DNA from: Arachis hypogaea
Lineage: Eukaryota > Streptophyta > Magnoliopsida > Fabales > Fabaceae
Direction of reading: 5' to 3'
Length of the DNA stretch: 64,000 nucleotides
Assembly (NCBI RefSeq): GCF_003086295.3
Contig: NC_092048.1
Span: 113,290,276-113,354,275, forward strand
Positions 44,967-57,400 of this stretch are shown piece by piece. The position numbers and the translations under genes were made by a program. Within the stretch, counting starts at the first letter, position 1, and each line of letters starts with the position of its first letter. The notes under the pieces are model-generated. The model saw nothing but the letters and a program-made list of their open reading frames with translations. It was not told the origin of the DNA and did not search any database.

Positions 44967-46053
44967 CATTTCAATAGTCACTTTTCCCAAACGGCCTTAA
45001 CCCTTTTATCTGCCATTGCTAACCAATTTTGAGCCCATGATAAACCCTTTTTGTTCTAAGTAGAGCACATCAACAACCCTAAGTGAAAACAATGGATGTC
45101 CCTAGAGTTGGATCCTTGATTAGTTTAGGTAAGTGGAGGTGTGTATCATTCAAAAGAGAGGGTGTACTTGGGAACTTGGGTAGATGTAAAGAGGTGTATT
45201 ATAATTGTAATTGAAAATTCTGAGATTTGGGAACATACTCATGTATTGAATGATTGAACCGTATGCATTGAAATTTTTGTACATGAAACTCCAAGAAAAA
45301 GGGGACCAAAGAAAAAAAGTAAAATAAAATAAAAAAAATAAAAAATAAAAAATAAAAAGAGAAAGCAATGAAAGGGAACAAAAATACCCCAAGACAAAGT
45401 AATAATAACAATGCATATGGGATGTGAATTGAAAAGAATGCATGAGTATGCAAAAGAAAAAAAAGTGAAACCTATGGGTAGCTAGGTATCATATTATAGT
45501 TGTATAGGTTGTTCTATGTGTCTAGTAGGATCTTAGGTTAATCAAGGATTCAATAAGCTCACTTGACCATATACATCCCTACCTTCACCCTAGCCCCATT
45601 ACAACCTATGAATAAGACCTCATGATATTTGTAAGCATGCATAAAGTAATTGTTGATTGTTAGATAAAAGACAAATCTTGGAAAGCATGATTAGGAGAGG
45701 AATTGAGTGACGAACCCTATACACTCGAGCGAATAGAGCGGATACACTTCCGGTGAGGGTTCGATGCTCAACTCCTTGTTCCCGGCTTTCACAAGCGTTC
45801 ATCTAGTAAGTTATATGCACTTTATAGTGATTTTCGAATTGGTAGGATTTATGAACTACATATCACTTCCACCCTGTATGCTCATATGTGTTCTTGGAGG
45901 ATAGATTTACCCTTGACCAAGTAGATAGATGCTTTTACATTAGTTGCATGCATTCACTTAGGTAGTTTGCACTTCATAAACCCTTTCTTACCATGATCTT
46001 TGGTCTTTTTATTTTAAGCATGAGGACATGCTTGGTTTAAGTGTGGGGATATT
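44967..46053 (+). other. Element A 3' non-coding region resumes after C
   Basis: It starts with the second CATTT and continues the sequence interrupted at 33035. AT-rich, with an A-rich block (45290-45365) and no gene. It ends with AAGCATG-AGGA-CATGCTT (46016-46033) and a TTTAAGTGTGGGGA tract before the LTR at 46054. Confidence 0.7.
46016..46053 (+). promoter_or_regulatory. Pre-PPT hairpin and PPT region of element A
   Basis: AAGCATG-AGGA-CATGCTT keeps the AGGA loop of element F (TTGCTTG/CAAGCAA) while several stem pairs differ on both sides. GTGTGGGGATATT then abuts the LTR. Confidence 0.7.
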
Positions 46054-47803
46054 TGATAAACCCCAATTTTGTGGTTTATATTGTGTAGAATTTGGGGGTT
46101 TTTGTCAATATTTTTCACACTTATCCACAAGAATTGCATGATTTTGTGTTCCCTTCCTAATATTGCTCCATGATGAAAAACATGCTTCTTTTGTCTTAAA
46201 ATTGCTATATTTTGATCCTCTTTTATTACCATTCAATGCCGTGACATGTTTGTTGAGTGATTTCAGAATTTATAGGGCAAGAATGGCTTAGAAGAGAGAA
46301 AGAAAGCATGCATAAGAGGAAGGAACATGAAGATTTGGATTTTGAAAACTTCAGAATGGGCGCGCACGCGCACCTCGCACGCACGCGTGGATGAAGACAG
46401 CTGGAAGTGGTGCGCATGGATGGACGCATCCATGCAGATTAGAGAAATTCCAGCGACGCGCATGCGCACATGGCGCGCACGCGTGAATCACAAAAGAAAT
46501 CGGCGCGCACGCACGCATGGCGCGTACGTGCGGCAAGCTGCACATGACCTCATTAAAGGAAATCGTGCCTAGCGATTTCTGAGACTCATCAGGCCCAAAT
46601 TCAAGCTGGTTCTGCATGGAAAAGACCCAAGGATACTAGGGAAAAGGGGGGGGGGATCAATCATTTTTACACTTAGACATAATTTTTAGCTAGTTTTTTT
46701 GGTTTTTGTTCTTCTAGAGAGAGAAACCCTTATTCCTCTCTAGATCTAGCTTTAATTTGATCTTCCCTTGTTGAATTCTGAATTGGATCTTGTTAATTAC
46801 TAGTTTTAATTGTTTAATTTGAATTCTCTAGTATAATTTTAGTTAGATCTTGTGTTAGTTTTATGTGTTCTTGTTGTTTGTCATCTTATACCCATTTCAT
46901 GAATCTTGTGGATCTTGATTTGTTATTGTTGCATTGATGATTTCCATGATTAATTGTGTTGTTTGAGTGATTGTATGTTGACAATTGTTAGTGGGTACTT
47001 GTTAGTTCTAATTTAATTGCAATTTGAATAGGTCTTTTATTAATGCTTACCATGTGTTTGATGAAATGTTTCCTTTGATTATGGAGTAGTTTTCTTTACT
47101 CTTGGCCTAGGCAAAGGAAATTGGGTAAACTTGAGTCATTGGGTCTAATGGATTTGATGATTCGGGAACGCTTAGTGGTCAATTTGATAGCCATTGACAC
47201 TAGCCTACTATTAAGTTAATTAGTAGTTAGGTTGGACCTTATGGGTTGACGTTGACCAAACCATTTAACATACTTCAAGTATAGAAGTAGACTTAATGAG
47301 TTTTGTTCCTCATAATTGTCAAGATATGGTTATTAGACAAGGATAGTGACCCCAATTCCCATGTCTAGCCAAGAGTTGCTTTTATCATTCTTAATTGAAA
47401 ACCCAAAAATCTTGATTATTTTGTCTTAGTTATAGTTACTTGTTTAGTTTAGAATAGAATTACATTGGATGTTATTTTATTAGTTTGGAATTATTTACAT
47501 CTTGCTTTAGTAAATTGAATTAGTTTCTTGTATTCTAAGATTACTTGCTTGTTAAGATTCCTAGTTTAATTTCTTACTCATGACTTGCAACCCCAGATTT
47601 CTAACCAATGTTGAAGCACATGTTTGCCCATTCCTTGTGAGACGACCTGAGGTTTGAATACTTCGGTTACCTTTATTGGGGTTGAACTTGTGATAACCAA
47701 TTCCTTCTAAATTTGATTCGCGGATTATTTGTCGGTTGAGGACTATACTTGCAATGCAAAAAATCTTGTGAAATTCCTTATTGACGGTATCCGTGCTCAA
47801 TCA
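46054..47803 (+). repeat. LTR shared by elements A (3') and E (5')
   Basis: 1750 bp, TGATAAACC to CAATCA. A PPT region lies directly on its left and a tRNA-Asp primer site directly on its right, so it is at once the 3' LTR of A and the 5' LTR of E. That is the arrangement of a tandem chain LTR-A-LTR-E. A CG-rich palindrome cluster lies at 46358-46530. I could not find a convincing TATA box. Solo LTR G is a diverged relative. Confidence 0.8.
46358..46530 (+). repeat. CG-rich palindrome cluster in the A/E LTR
   Basis: It has GCGCGCACGCGC, GCACGCACGCGT, GACGCGCATGCGC and GGCGCGTACGTGC words with partial dyad symmetry over about 170 bp, in the upstream half of the LTR. It is equivalent in place to the arrays in C, D, F, G and H. 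Confidence 0.65.
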
Positions 47804-47809
47804 AATTTT

Positions 47810-47827
47810 TGGCGCCGTTGCCGGGGA
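47810..47827 (+). promoter_or_regulatory. Primer binding site (tRNA-Asp), element E
   Basis: TGGCGCCGTTGCCGGGGA, 6 nt after the LTR end at 47803, identical to that of C and D. Confidence 0.85.
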
Positions 47828-47953
47828 ATGGTTACAACATATGCCTTGATATTGGTTATGTGAATATGTGAATATTGTAGATAGTTTACCTTCTTTCAAT
47901 ACTTAGCTATAGTTTAGATTTCTTTTGTATGTGTGCTATGACTCCCAAGTTTG

Positions 47954-49560
47954 ATGACTCGGTCTCAACCGAATTCTAGCTTAGCCGAGTTTGACCCTGA
48001 GATTGAAAGAACCTTGTTACACACTCGGCAAGCTAGACGGCGGTTGGATTATACGGCTAGTACATCGGCCTCTCTTGAGGAACATACCGAATCACTAGAC
48101 GGTACCGAGAGTGACTTGGAGTCCGCTACTTCCTATTCTTCTGTTGGCACTACTAATACATCTTTGCATCCTACAGGTGAGCCATACATGGTGGAGCCAC
48201 GACGAATCACTTTGCATGAGTAAGGAGCTCCGGATATCATACTTCAACTTTTGCAAGAAAGGTATCCCAACCTTGATCCAAACTTTGAGTTGAAGAGTAG
48301 CTTGATAAATCTACTTCCTAAGTATCATGGGTTGCCGGGTCAGGACCCCATCCGACATCTAAGAGACTTTCAAGTTGCTTGTTCTGCGGCTCGAAGGCAT
48401 GGAGCCAATGAGTTGGCTATTATGGTTTTTGCCTTCCCTTTCTCTCTTGAAGGGCAAGAAAAGATGTAGTTTTATTCGCAACCGGATGAGATTGTGACCA
48501 ATTAGAATTTTTTGAGAAGAGAGTTTCTAGATAAATTCTTCCCACCAGAGAAGACCGACTACATCTGGAAGGAGATTTCGGGTATAATGCAAAAGGACCA
48601 AGAGAGTTTATATGAGTATTGGACTCGGTTCAAGAGGCTATTGGAATCTTGTCCACACCATGGATTGAACACTCACTTGCTCGTTAGTTACTTCACCGGA
48701 GGTCTTTGTGCGGAAGATAGAAGATTGCTCACTGCCTCTAGTGGCGGTTCCCTTTCAAAAAATAAGACAGAGGGAGAAGCTTGAAAATTGATAAATGATG
48801 TTGTCGAGGCTACACAACATGTAAGGGTGAGAAGTAATCCTCTCAAGGGTGTGGTAGAACCATCTACTTCCGAAGCAAGCTTAACCAAGGCGCTTGGGGA
48901 CATGACCACTATCCTCACGCAAATACAAAAAGATCAAAAGGAATACTACTCCATCCAAGCCATCCAAGCTCCACCTCAAGTTGCTCAACTTGAAGGCCCT
49001 CCTAGAATCTGTGGTTTGTGCTCTAGCACCACACATTACACCGATCAATGCCATCAAATTCAAGAGGAGCATGCCCTTGTCGTGGCCAATGTGAATTATA
49101 ACAACCGTCCACCCTATCCTTCTCAAGGCCAAAACAACTACTCTCGTGGTAGTAATCAAAATCAAGGGTGGAGGGATAATGCACAAGGGAGCAATCAAAA
49201 CCAAAGATGGAATAACTCTTCTTCTCATTACAACAACAACCAATCTTCATCTCAATACCACCACAACAACAACAATCACCAAGCCAACCAAAATCACCAC
49301 AACCAAAACCAAAACAACTACACCAAATACCAAGCACCACACCATAGACAACAATCCAACCAATCCTCCTCATCTTCCACCAATCAAGTTGATGAGCTTA
49401 GAGCCGCTGTGGATAAACGGGACGAGGGCTATAAGGCTCAATTCAAGGCCATGAGTGCTCAATTAGCCAATCTTACCGACATGATTTCAAAGATGTCCAT
49501 GTCCTCCTCCAACAACACCGACCAACCCTCAAGCTCTTCTAGCCTTCCTTCCCAACCCCA
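47954..49560 (+). pseudogene. Gag of element E with zinc knuckle, several nonsense codons
   Basis: One frame from ATG 47954 (MTRSQPN) has stops at 48221-48223 (TAA), 48467-48469 (TAG), near 48503 (TAG) and 48782-48784 (TGA). Most are one C-to-T or G-to-A step from Gln or Trp codons. The Gag domain is readable (FPFSLEG, REFLDKFFPPEK, LTASSGGSL). Unlike C and D it has a clear CX2CX4HX4C zinc knuckle, CGLCSSTTHYTDQC (about 49012-49053), followed by a long Asn/Gln/His-rich region. A frame change near 49555-49562 leads into the protease region. It is the proximal part of the same element as 62490-63934. Confidence 0.85.
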
Positions 49561-50464
49561 AAGGGCGGTATCAACGCCATCACTCTACGGTTGGGGACTA
49601 CATTGGAGGAGATACCTTCTAGGGTCATGGAAGACATTCATAAGGAAGAGGTGGTTGTTGAAGCTCTACATGAATAAGAGGAGGTAAACAAAATGCATGA
49701 TAAAGAAGGAGTAAACCTTAAGAAACCCAAGAGGAAAGCTATAGTGGATGAGTCCATTCCTATCCCATTTTCTTCATTAGTAAAGAAAGCAAAGAAGACT
49801 CCGGAATTTGATTTGAACATGCTTCAAGTGTTCAAGAAAGTGGAGGTAACCATACCACTTCTTGATGCTATCCAACAAATTCTGAAGTATGCAAAATTTT
49901 TGAAAGACTTGTGTACAGACAAGGATAGGATAGGAGAGTTGGAGACATTGTCTTTGGGTATTTCAATTTCTTCCTTGATGGAACCTATTCCAAAGAAATG
50001 TGGTGACCCTGGACCTTGTTTGGTGTCTTGTTGTATTGGCAGGCGCACTTTTCATGACTGTATGTGTGATCTAGGAGCTTGCGTAAGCATCATGCCACTT
50101 TCTATCTTTGTGCGGTTGAATTCAGCCCCATTAAAGAAGTCAGCGGCGAAGTTTGCCTTAGCCGATAAAAGTGTGATCACTGTGATAGGAATAGTAGAAG
50201 ATGTACTTGTGGCAATCAAGGACTTGGTCTTTCCGGTTGACTTCTACATCCTTGAAATGCCTCCAACAGAAAATAGAAGCTCATCCTCCGTTCTACTTGG
50301 TAGACCCTTCCTTAAGACCTCTAAATTCAAGTTAGATACCTTCACCAGCACATATTCCTTTGAGGTTGGAGACAAGACTATCAAGTTCAATTTGGAAGAA
50401 GCCATGAAGCATCCTCCCGAAGAGAATTCCGTTCTCTGATGTGATGTAATCGATGAAGTGGTAG
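49561..50464 (+). pseudogene. Protease region of element E
   Basis: The frame from about 49561 continues Gag's ITLR-type boundary motif, has one TAA near 49675, then runs from 49693 to a TGA at 50437-50439. Protease active site CDLGAC (about 50064-50081) and distal motif LLGRPF (about 50298-50315). The reading continues beyond the stop to 50464, where element D is inserted, and resumes at 62490. Confidence 0.8.
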
Positions 50465-52807
50465 TGATGCACGAAAACTTGTCTCTCAACAATTTTCCTT
50501 CGGCAAGTATACCGAATTGTCGTCAAGTAAAAACTCACAATAGAGTAAGGTCGAATCCCACAGGGATTGATTGATCAAGCAACTTTAATTAGAGGAATGT
50601 TCTAGTTGAACTAAGCAGAATTGGATTTGAGATTTGCAGAAAATTAAATGGCGGGAAAGTAAATAGCAGAATACGTAAATGCTGGAAATAAATAGCTGAA
50701 TGTAAATAGCGGAAAGTAAATTGCAGAATCTTAAATGGGAATGGGAAAGATGCTCATAAAAGTAGATTGCAGAATTTAAAGAGAATGGGTAAGATCAGAA
50801 ATGGGGAATTCATTGGGCTTAGGAGATGTTGCATTCTCCGGATGAAGCTCATTTTTATCTCTTCCTCAATCAATGCATTCATTGATCTCCTTGGCAATCT
50901 TAAGTGATCGAATTCCAATTTCTTGGTAATTCAATCTCTCAAATCTTGATCAATAGCCAATTCCTTGGTCAATTGCTCATGAGAAGAGATGAAGTATGGT
51001 CACTGATTATACCACATGTATTTCCAAATCAAAGTGTTGGTAGGATTATATGTCACTATATCCATCCAAACCCCAATTTGGTCCAACATAAGAAAGCATT
51101 TCTAGCATGATCTCTTCATTCCTCTTCCAAAGTTTCGAAGAGATCCAAGTATGAATAGCTTCTTTTCCAAGATAACTATCCAATTAAATGAAGATTGAAA
51201 GCTTTCTAGTAAAATCAAGAAAAAAGATAGAAGAAGAATAATGAAAACTAATATTGATCCATCAAATTACAACAGAGCTCCCTAACCCAATGAAAGGGGT
51301 TTAGTTGTTCATAGCTCTGGAAATGGAAAACAAAGATGGAAAATACATTATGAAAAGTAAACTAGAAGTGCAGAGAAAGTAAAATTATACAGAGAGTAGT
51401 TCTTAAATTTCCAAACCCCCTTTCTGATTCAAAACTACCCCTATATATACTACTCTTCTGATCTTCTAATTGGTTCTTCAAATCTTGGATATGGGCCTTT
51501 GGATCTTGAGTTTGAAGCAGTTATCTTCTTCAGTGGGCTTAGCTTTACTTGCAAAGAGAAAGTGTGAAGTAGGCAGGGACTTTTAGCTTAGGACGTTAGT
51601 GGCGTTAACGTTAAGTGAAAGTGTGGGTTTGAGAACGTTAGTGGCAGTCACCTTTTTCACTAACGTTCCTAACCCAAGGATGATCTACGTTAACTTCAAC
51701 GTTAGTGGCACCAACGTGACCACTAACGTTACCTCTTGGTCCTTCGCACACATTATTGGGGCTTACCTTTTCCAATAACGTTAAGAATCCTCCCTTCCCC
51801 CTACGTTAGAGTTCACGTTAGTGTGGCTAACGTGACCTTTAACGTAGGTTTGCAAAATCTTCAAAAACATTAGTGACACTTACCTTTGTCATTAACGTTT
51901 CAAAACGCTCCTACTTCCCACGTTAGAGTCCACGTCAACTAGGTTAACATGGCTTCTAACGTTGTGATGATAGCCATCTCCAACGTTAGGGACAAAGGTA
52001 AGTGTCACTAACGTTAGCTCATCATTCTTTCATCCACGTTTGCTTCCACGTTAACTAAGTTAACGTGGGAGTTAACGTTGCTCATAGTGGCTCATTCCAA
52101 CGTTAGTGACAAAGGTGAGTGTCACTAACGTTGGCGATTCTTGCTCCCTCCACGTTAGCTTCCACATTAACTAAGTTAACATGGCAACTAACGTGGCTCA
52201 AAGTGGCTTGGTCCAACGTTAGTGACAAAGGTGAGTGTCACTAACGTTGGCCATTCTTTTGCTTCCCCACGTTAGAGTCCACGTTAACTGAGTTAACGTG
52301 GCTCTTAACGTGGCCAATATGAGCTTGGTCCAACGTTAGTGACAAAGGTGAGTGTCACTAACGTTGGTTTCATTTTCTTCTTCCACGTTAGAGTTCACGT
52401 TAACTTAGTTAATGTGACTCTTAACGTGGGCTATGATGGCTTCGAGGACGTTATTGGCAATTACTTTTCTCATTAACATTGCAAGCTAGCTCCCATTCCA
52501 CGTTAGTGGTTACGTTAGTTAGACTAACGTGGCTGCTAACGTGGTTCTTCCTTGCTTTCTTTGTCCTGAAATCAAGCAATAGAGTGCATCAAAGTTCTAA
52601 TCCAAATCATGAGACATGCATCATCCAATTTGTCATTCAATTCTTGCATAATTCTCATGAAATCATGTAAAGTGCACAATGTTTACTTGAATCAAGATGT
52701 GAGTGAAATTCTACCCAAAACTTACTTATTTCCTAAGAAAGTGCATGAAACTACCCTAAAACCATAAAGAAAAGGTCAGTGAAACTGGCCAAAATGCCCT
52801 GGCATCA
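50465..52807 (-). repeat. 3' LTR of element D
   Basis: 2343 bp. On the minus strand it starts TGATGCC with a terminal near-hairpin (ATGCC-AG-GGCAT) and ends GCATCA. TATATATA at about 51432-51439. U5 hairpin TTCGG-TATACTTG-CCGAA on the minus strand (50499-50516). Hairpin array at about 51590-52545. Confidence 0.93.
51590..52545 (-). repeat. Hairpin array in U3 of element D, 3' LTR copy
   Basis: Two hairpin types alternate. Type 1 pairs CAACGTTAGTGACA with TGTCACTAACGTTG around AAGGTGAG. Type 2 pairs CCACGTTAACT with AGTTAACGTGG around one base, with outer arms CCACGTTAGAG and CTCTTAACGTGG. Outer units toward both ends are degraded versions. The array spans nearly 1 kb. Confidence 0.85.
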
Positions 52808-52844
52808 CAACACCAAACTTAAAGCTTGCTTGTCCCTAAGCAAG
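52808..52844 (-). promoter_or_regulatory. PPT region and pre-PPT hairpin, element D
   Basis: On the minus strand, CTTGCTT-AGGGAC-AAGCAAG (plus coordinates 52825-52844), then a TTTAAGTTTGGTGTTG tract abutting the LTR at 52807. Nearly the same as in element C. Confidence 0.65.
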
Positions 52845-54406
52845 TACTGGAACAAGAGAATGATGAATGAAATGACAAGATGAATGAATCATTATTGTGG
52901 AAGTCATGTTCTTGGTTTTATGGGGTTTCATGCATAGCAACTTAGGTTCATTCCTTTACTGGCTTTCAGACCTTTATCATGTCCTGGAATACTCACTTGA
53001 TTGCACCCTATGAGACTTTTATTCAATGATCCTTTTGTTGTTTTCAGGGTTTGATTGTGCTCTTAGGCTAAGTGCTCTGTGACGGGGCGACTCTTTAAGA
53101 TAAGCTTTCAGCCAGCACTCCCGAACCAGTTGGTTCAAGGTGCTAGGTGTTAAGACACCCCTAAGGACTTACTCCTTCAAGTCTCTTTCCCCCATACATA
53201 CACACCACAGACACATGGTTTGTTATTTTTTTTCTTGAGACCTTGGTGTCCAGCACCTCTTTGGGTTACTAAGTGTTCTGTAGCAAGGGTTACTCTTGAT
53301 AGTGGACTTTCAGCTAATAATCCCAGGTTAGTTAACCCAAGTTACCAAGTGATAAGGCACCCCTCAGAGCTTATTCATCCAAGTAAATCCCTTACACAGG
53401 AGCACCACAGACACATGCCTCAAGATTCAAACCCTTGGTGCCTAGCCTTATTTCTTACTCTTTTTCTTTTATTGTTCAACTTTCATTTTTCTTTTCCCCT
53501 TTTTCTTATTAGGATCTTGTTATTTAGCTAGTCTCATGGGATGTGTTTCAAGCATATGATTCAGGACAGATAGTTGCCTTTCTACCTTATTGGTGAACCA
53601 ACTTAGCTAATCTATTACCATACCACAAACTTAGGAACTTACTCCACAATATGAACTTCACTCTGGTTTTTCATCACACACATTCTCTTTTTATTTAACT
53701 TAAAAGGACAAGCATACAAGTAAACAAGGTGAAGATGCAGCATTGACATTAAAACCAGCACATATATGACAAAAGCAATAAAAACAAACATTAAATTCTA
53801 ATGATTTAAACTAATGAGTAACTATTAATCAAGGGCACCTTGGGACTTCCAATTTTTAGTATTTCAAGTATATGGAATTAAGTAACAATACAACCTTCAG
53901 GTGATGGTTTCTAGCTGTCCCCTTGTTGTCATCATCCATAGTTTTTGCTCCTTCACTTCCTTGGATGATGGTGCACCATTTCCTCAGAAGGTTCTTGCAA
54001 AGTTATTGGAAGTTGCTTGTTCCCAAAGCACTTGAGAAATAGTTAGCTTGCATGTATGCTTGTGAATTTCTGAACTTAATTTGGTGTGTGAACACCAAAC
54101 TGAGTTCCTTGTCTAGTACGACAGATTGCATACTTGAAGAGAGCCTCATATGTTGTTATTAACTAAACAACTATTAACTAAAGACTAAACTACTGCTAAG
54201 TGGTTCCCCTGATTGGTTGGAGCTAGCATTTTGCCATTGGAGTGTAGTGTGATTCTAACTAATATCTTTGGTGGAACACCAAACTTAGAATTACACTTTC
54301 ACTCTTGGATTGTTTTGGTATGGAACACCAAACTTAGCTCCTCGTAATTCAGGGGAAACAACTTGTGATCTTTATTGAAATGACGATGAAAAAGAAACTA
54401 CCTTAG
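52845..54406 (-). other. Non-coding 3' region of element D
   Basis: No supported gene. The ACACCAAACTTA-type motif (reverse of TAAGTTTGGTGT) recurs at about 54090, 54279 and 54325. Two copies of a module with ACCACAGACACATG (about 53205-53218 and 53404-53417) lie 200 bp apart, each next to CACCTAG- or CACCTC-type phrases. The same module occurs in F and C. Confidence 0.65.
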
Positions 54407-54455
54407 GTTGGGTTGCCTCCCAACAAAGCGCTCTTTTAGCGTCGCTAGCTCGACG
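54407..54455 (-). other. Post-pol double hairpin, element D
   Basis: Read on the minus strand, hairpin 1 is CGTCG-AGCTAG-CGACG (54440-54455), 9 nt after the TAA at 54465-54467. Hairpin 2 is GTTGGG-AGGCAA-CCCAAC (54407-54424). Hairpin 1's fifth pair is G-C here, A-T in C and F, and C-G in A. Confidence 0.8.
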
Positions 54456-54464
54456 ATTCCTCCC

Positions 54465-57400
54465 TTACTTGAGATGATACTTCACTTTGGGGTTTTTTCC
54501 CATGTTGCCCATATAGTGTTTGAGCCTTTGTCCGTTCACAGTGAAAGTCCTCTCCGAAATTTCATCCATGATTTCTATGTGTCCATACGGCGAGACCTTT
54601 GTGACAAGAAAGGGTCCTGACCATCTTGATTTGAGTTTTCCTGGGAACAGTCTCAATTTGGAGTTGTTGAGGAGTACTTGCTGCCCCTTTGCAAAAATCT
54701 TGGGTGCCAGATGGAGGTCATGTCTTCTCTTAGCCTTTTCTTTATAAATCTTGGCATTTTTATAGGTTTGAGATCTAAATTCCTCCATCTCTTGCAGCTG
54801 TAGAATCCTCTTTGCACCAGCAGCAATGCTGTCAAAATTTAGTATCTTGAGAGCCCAGAGAGCTTTGTGTTCCAGCTCCAGTGGTAAATGACAAGCTTTC
54901 CCATACACCAGTTGATATAGGGACATTCCAAGTGGTGTTTTGAATGCTGTTCTGTATGCCCAAAGAGCATCATCCAGCTTCTTCGACCAATCCTTTCTTG
55001 ATGCTCCTACAGTCTTTTCCAAAATTCTTTTTAGCTCTCTGTTAGATATCTCAGTTTACCCACTTGTTTGGGGATGGTAAGGCGTGGAAACCTTGTGTTT
55101 TACCTCGTATCGTAGGAGAAGAGCTTCTAGTGGTCTGTTACAAAAATGGCTTCCTCCATCACTGATGAGTGCTCGTGGGACTCCAAACCGGCTAAAGATA
55201 TTCTTCCTGAGGAAGTTCATGACCACCTTGTTATCATTTGTTGGGGTTGCAATAGCCTCTACCCACTTGGAAACGTAATCCACTGCTACTAAAATGTACT
55301 TGTTTGAATATGAGGTTGGGAATGGTCCCATGAAATCGATTCCCCATACATCAAATAATTCCAGTTCTAAGATAAAATTGTGGCATCTCATTTCTTTTGG
55401 GCAAGTTTCCAGCTCTTTGGCATTCATTGCAGTTCTTTACTAGCTCTTTGGCATCCTTGAAAAGGGTGGGCCAAAAGAATCCGCTTTGCAACACCTTGGC
55501 TGCAGTTCTATCCCCTCCAAAATGGCCTCCATAGCATGAGCCGTGGCAATTCCACAGGACCTTTCGTCCCTCTTCTTCTGAAACACATCTTCTCAGGATT
55601 CCATCTGAACACTTCTTGAAGAGATATGGCTCATCCCAGACAAAATATTTTGCATCATTTATGAGCTTTCTTTTTTGATGTTTATTGATCTCTGGAGGTA
55701 AAGCCCCAGTTGCCTTGAAGTTGGCAATGTCTGCAAACCATGATGCTTTGTGAACTGTCATCAACTGCTCATCAGAGAAGAGCTCATTTACACTTGTATC
55801 ATGTGTTCCACCTTTATCATGAGGAATTCTGGATAGGTGATCCGCTACCTTGTTCTCCACTCCTTTCTTGTCTCTAATTTCAATATTGAATTCCTGCAAC
55901 AATAAGATCCATCTTATTAGTCTTGGTTTTGGTTCTTGCTTGGCAAATAAATATTTAAGTGCTGTGTGATCTGTGAAAACAATCACTTTAGCACCAATGA
56001 GGTATGATCTAAACTTGTCAAATGCAATAACTATTGCCAGCAACTCCTTTTCGGTAGTGGTATAATTTCTTTGCGTGTCATTGAGGACTTTGCTAGCATA
56101 GTATATCACATGGACTAAGTTATTTTTCCTCTGCCCTAACACGGCCCCAACTGCAAAATCAGATGCATCACGCATTAATTCAAATGGTAAGTTCCAATCA
56201 GGTGGGGAAATGATAGGGGTAGAGGACAACCTCTGTTTCAAATTTTCAAATGCTAGCATGCATTTTTCATCGAAAACAAACGGTATATCAGATACAAGGA
56301 GATTGCTTAAGGGTGTGGCTATCTTTGAAAAATCTTTAATAAACCTTCTGTAAAAGCCAGCATCCCCTAAAAAACTCCTAATTGCCTTGACATCACTGGG
56401 TGGAGGAAGTTTTTCAATAAGTTCCACCTTAGCTCTATCCACCTCAATGCCTTGGTTAGAAACCTTATGGCCAAGGACTATTCCTTCAGTCACCATAAAG
56501 TGACATTTCTCCCAGTTCAAAACCAGATTGGTCTCTTGGCACCTTTTCAATACCAAGGCTAGGCGATTTAAGCAACTAGGAAAGGAATCTCCGAATACCG
56601 AGAAATCATCCATAAACACTTCAATGAATTTCTCTATCATATCCGAGAAGATAGAAAGCATGCAGCATTGGAAAGTTGCAGGTGCATTACGTAGCCCAAA
56701 TGGCATGCGCCTGTAAGCAAACACTCCATATGGCCAAGTGAATGAGGTTTTCTCTTGGTCTCTGGGATCAACCACTATTTGGTTATATCTTGAATAACCG
56801 TCGAGAAAACAATAATATGCGTGTCCTGCGAGTCTTTCCAACATCTGATCCATGAATGGAAGGGGGAAATGATCTTTTCTTGTAGCTTCATTCAGTTTTC
56901 TGTAGTCTATGCACATCTGCCATCCTGTGACGGTCCTGGTGGGGATTAGTTCGTTCTTCTCATTGGGGACTACATTGATTCCTCCTTTTTTTGGGACAAC
57001 ATGCACGGGGCTGACCCAGGGGCTGTCTGAGATCGGGTACATTACCCCTCCCTGCCATAACTTCATAACTTCTTTCTGTACCACTTCCTTCATGATTGGG
57101 TTCAGCCTCCTTTGGAATTGAATGGATGGTTTGGCATCATCTTCCAACAGTATTTTATGCATGCATATGGCCGAACTGATTCCTTTCAGGTCAGCAAGGG
57201 TCCATCCAATGGCATCCTTATGCTTTCGCAACATTTGGAGTAATTCATACTCTTAATCTTGGTTGATGAATGAGTTTATGATCACTGGGTAGCTTTCATT
57301 CTCTCCTAAGTATGCATATTTGAGAGTGGGTGGCAGTGCTTTGAGTTCAAGTTTTGGTGCTTCTAACTTTTCATTCTCTTCCTTTGGTGCACCTTGTATA

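Noticed and set aside
45720..45800. A possible tRNA-like stretch (GAACCC...TTCGATGC) in element A's 3' region
   Set aside because: I looked for acceptor, D, anticodon and T arms and could not build a cloverleaf. The similarity is limited to a short T-arm-like phrase.
49146..49454. Thr/Lys/Asn-rich open frame in element E
   Set aside because: It is an out-of-frame reading of the Asn/Gln-rich Gag segment.
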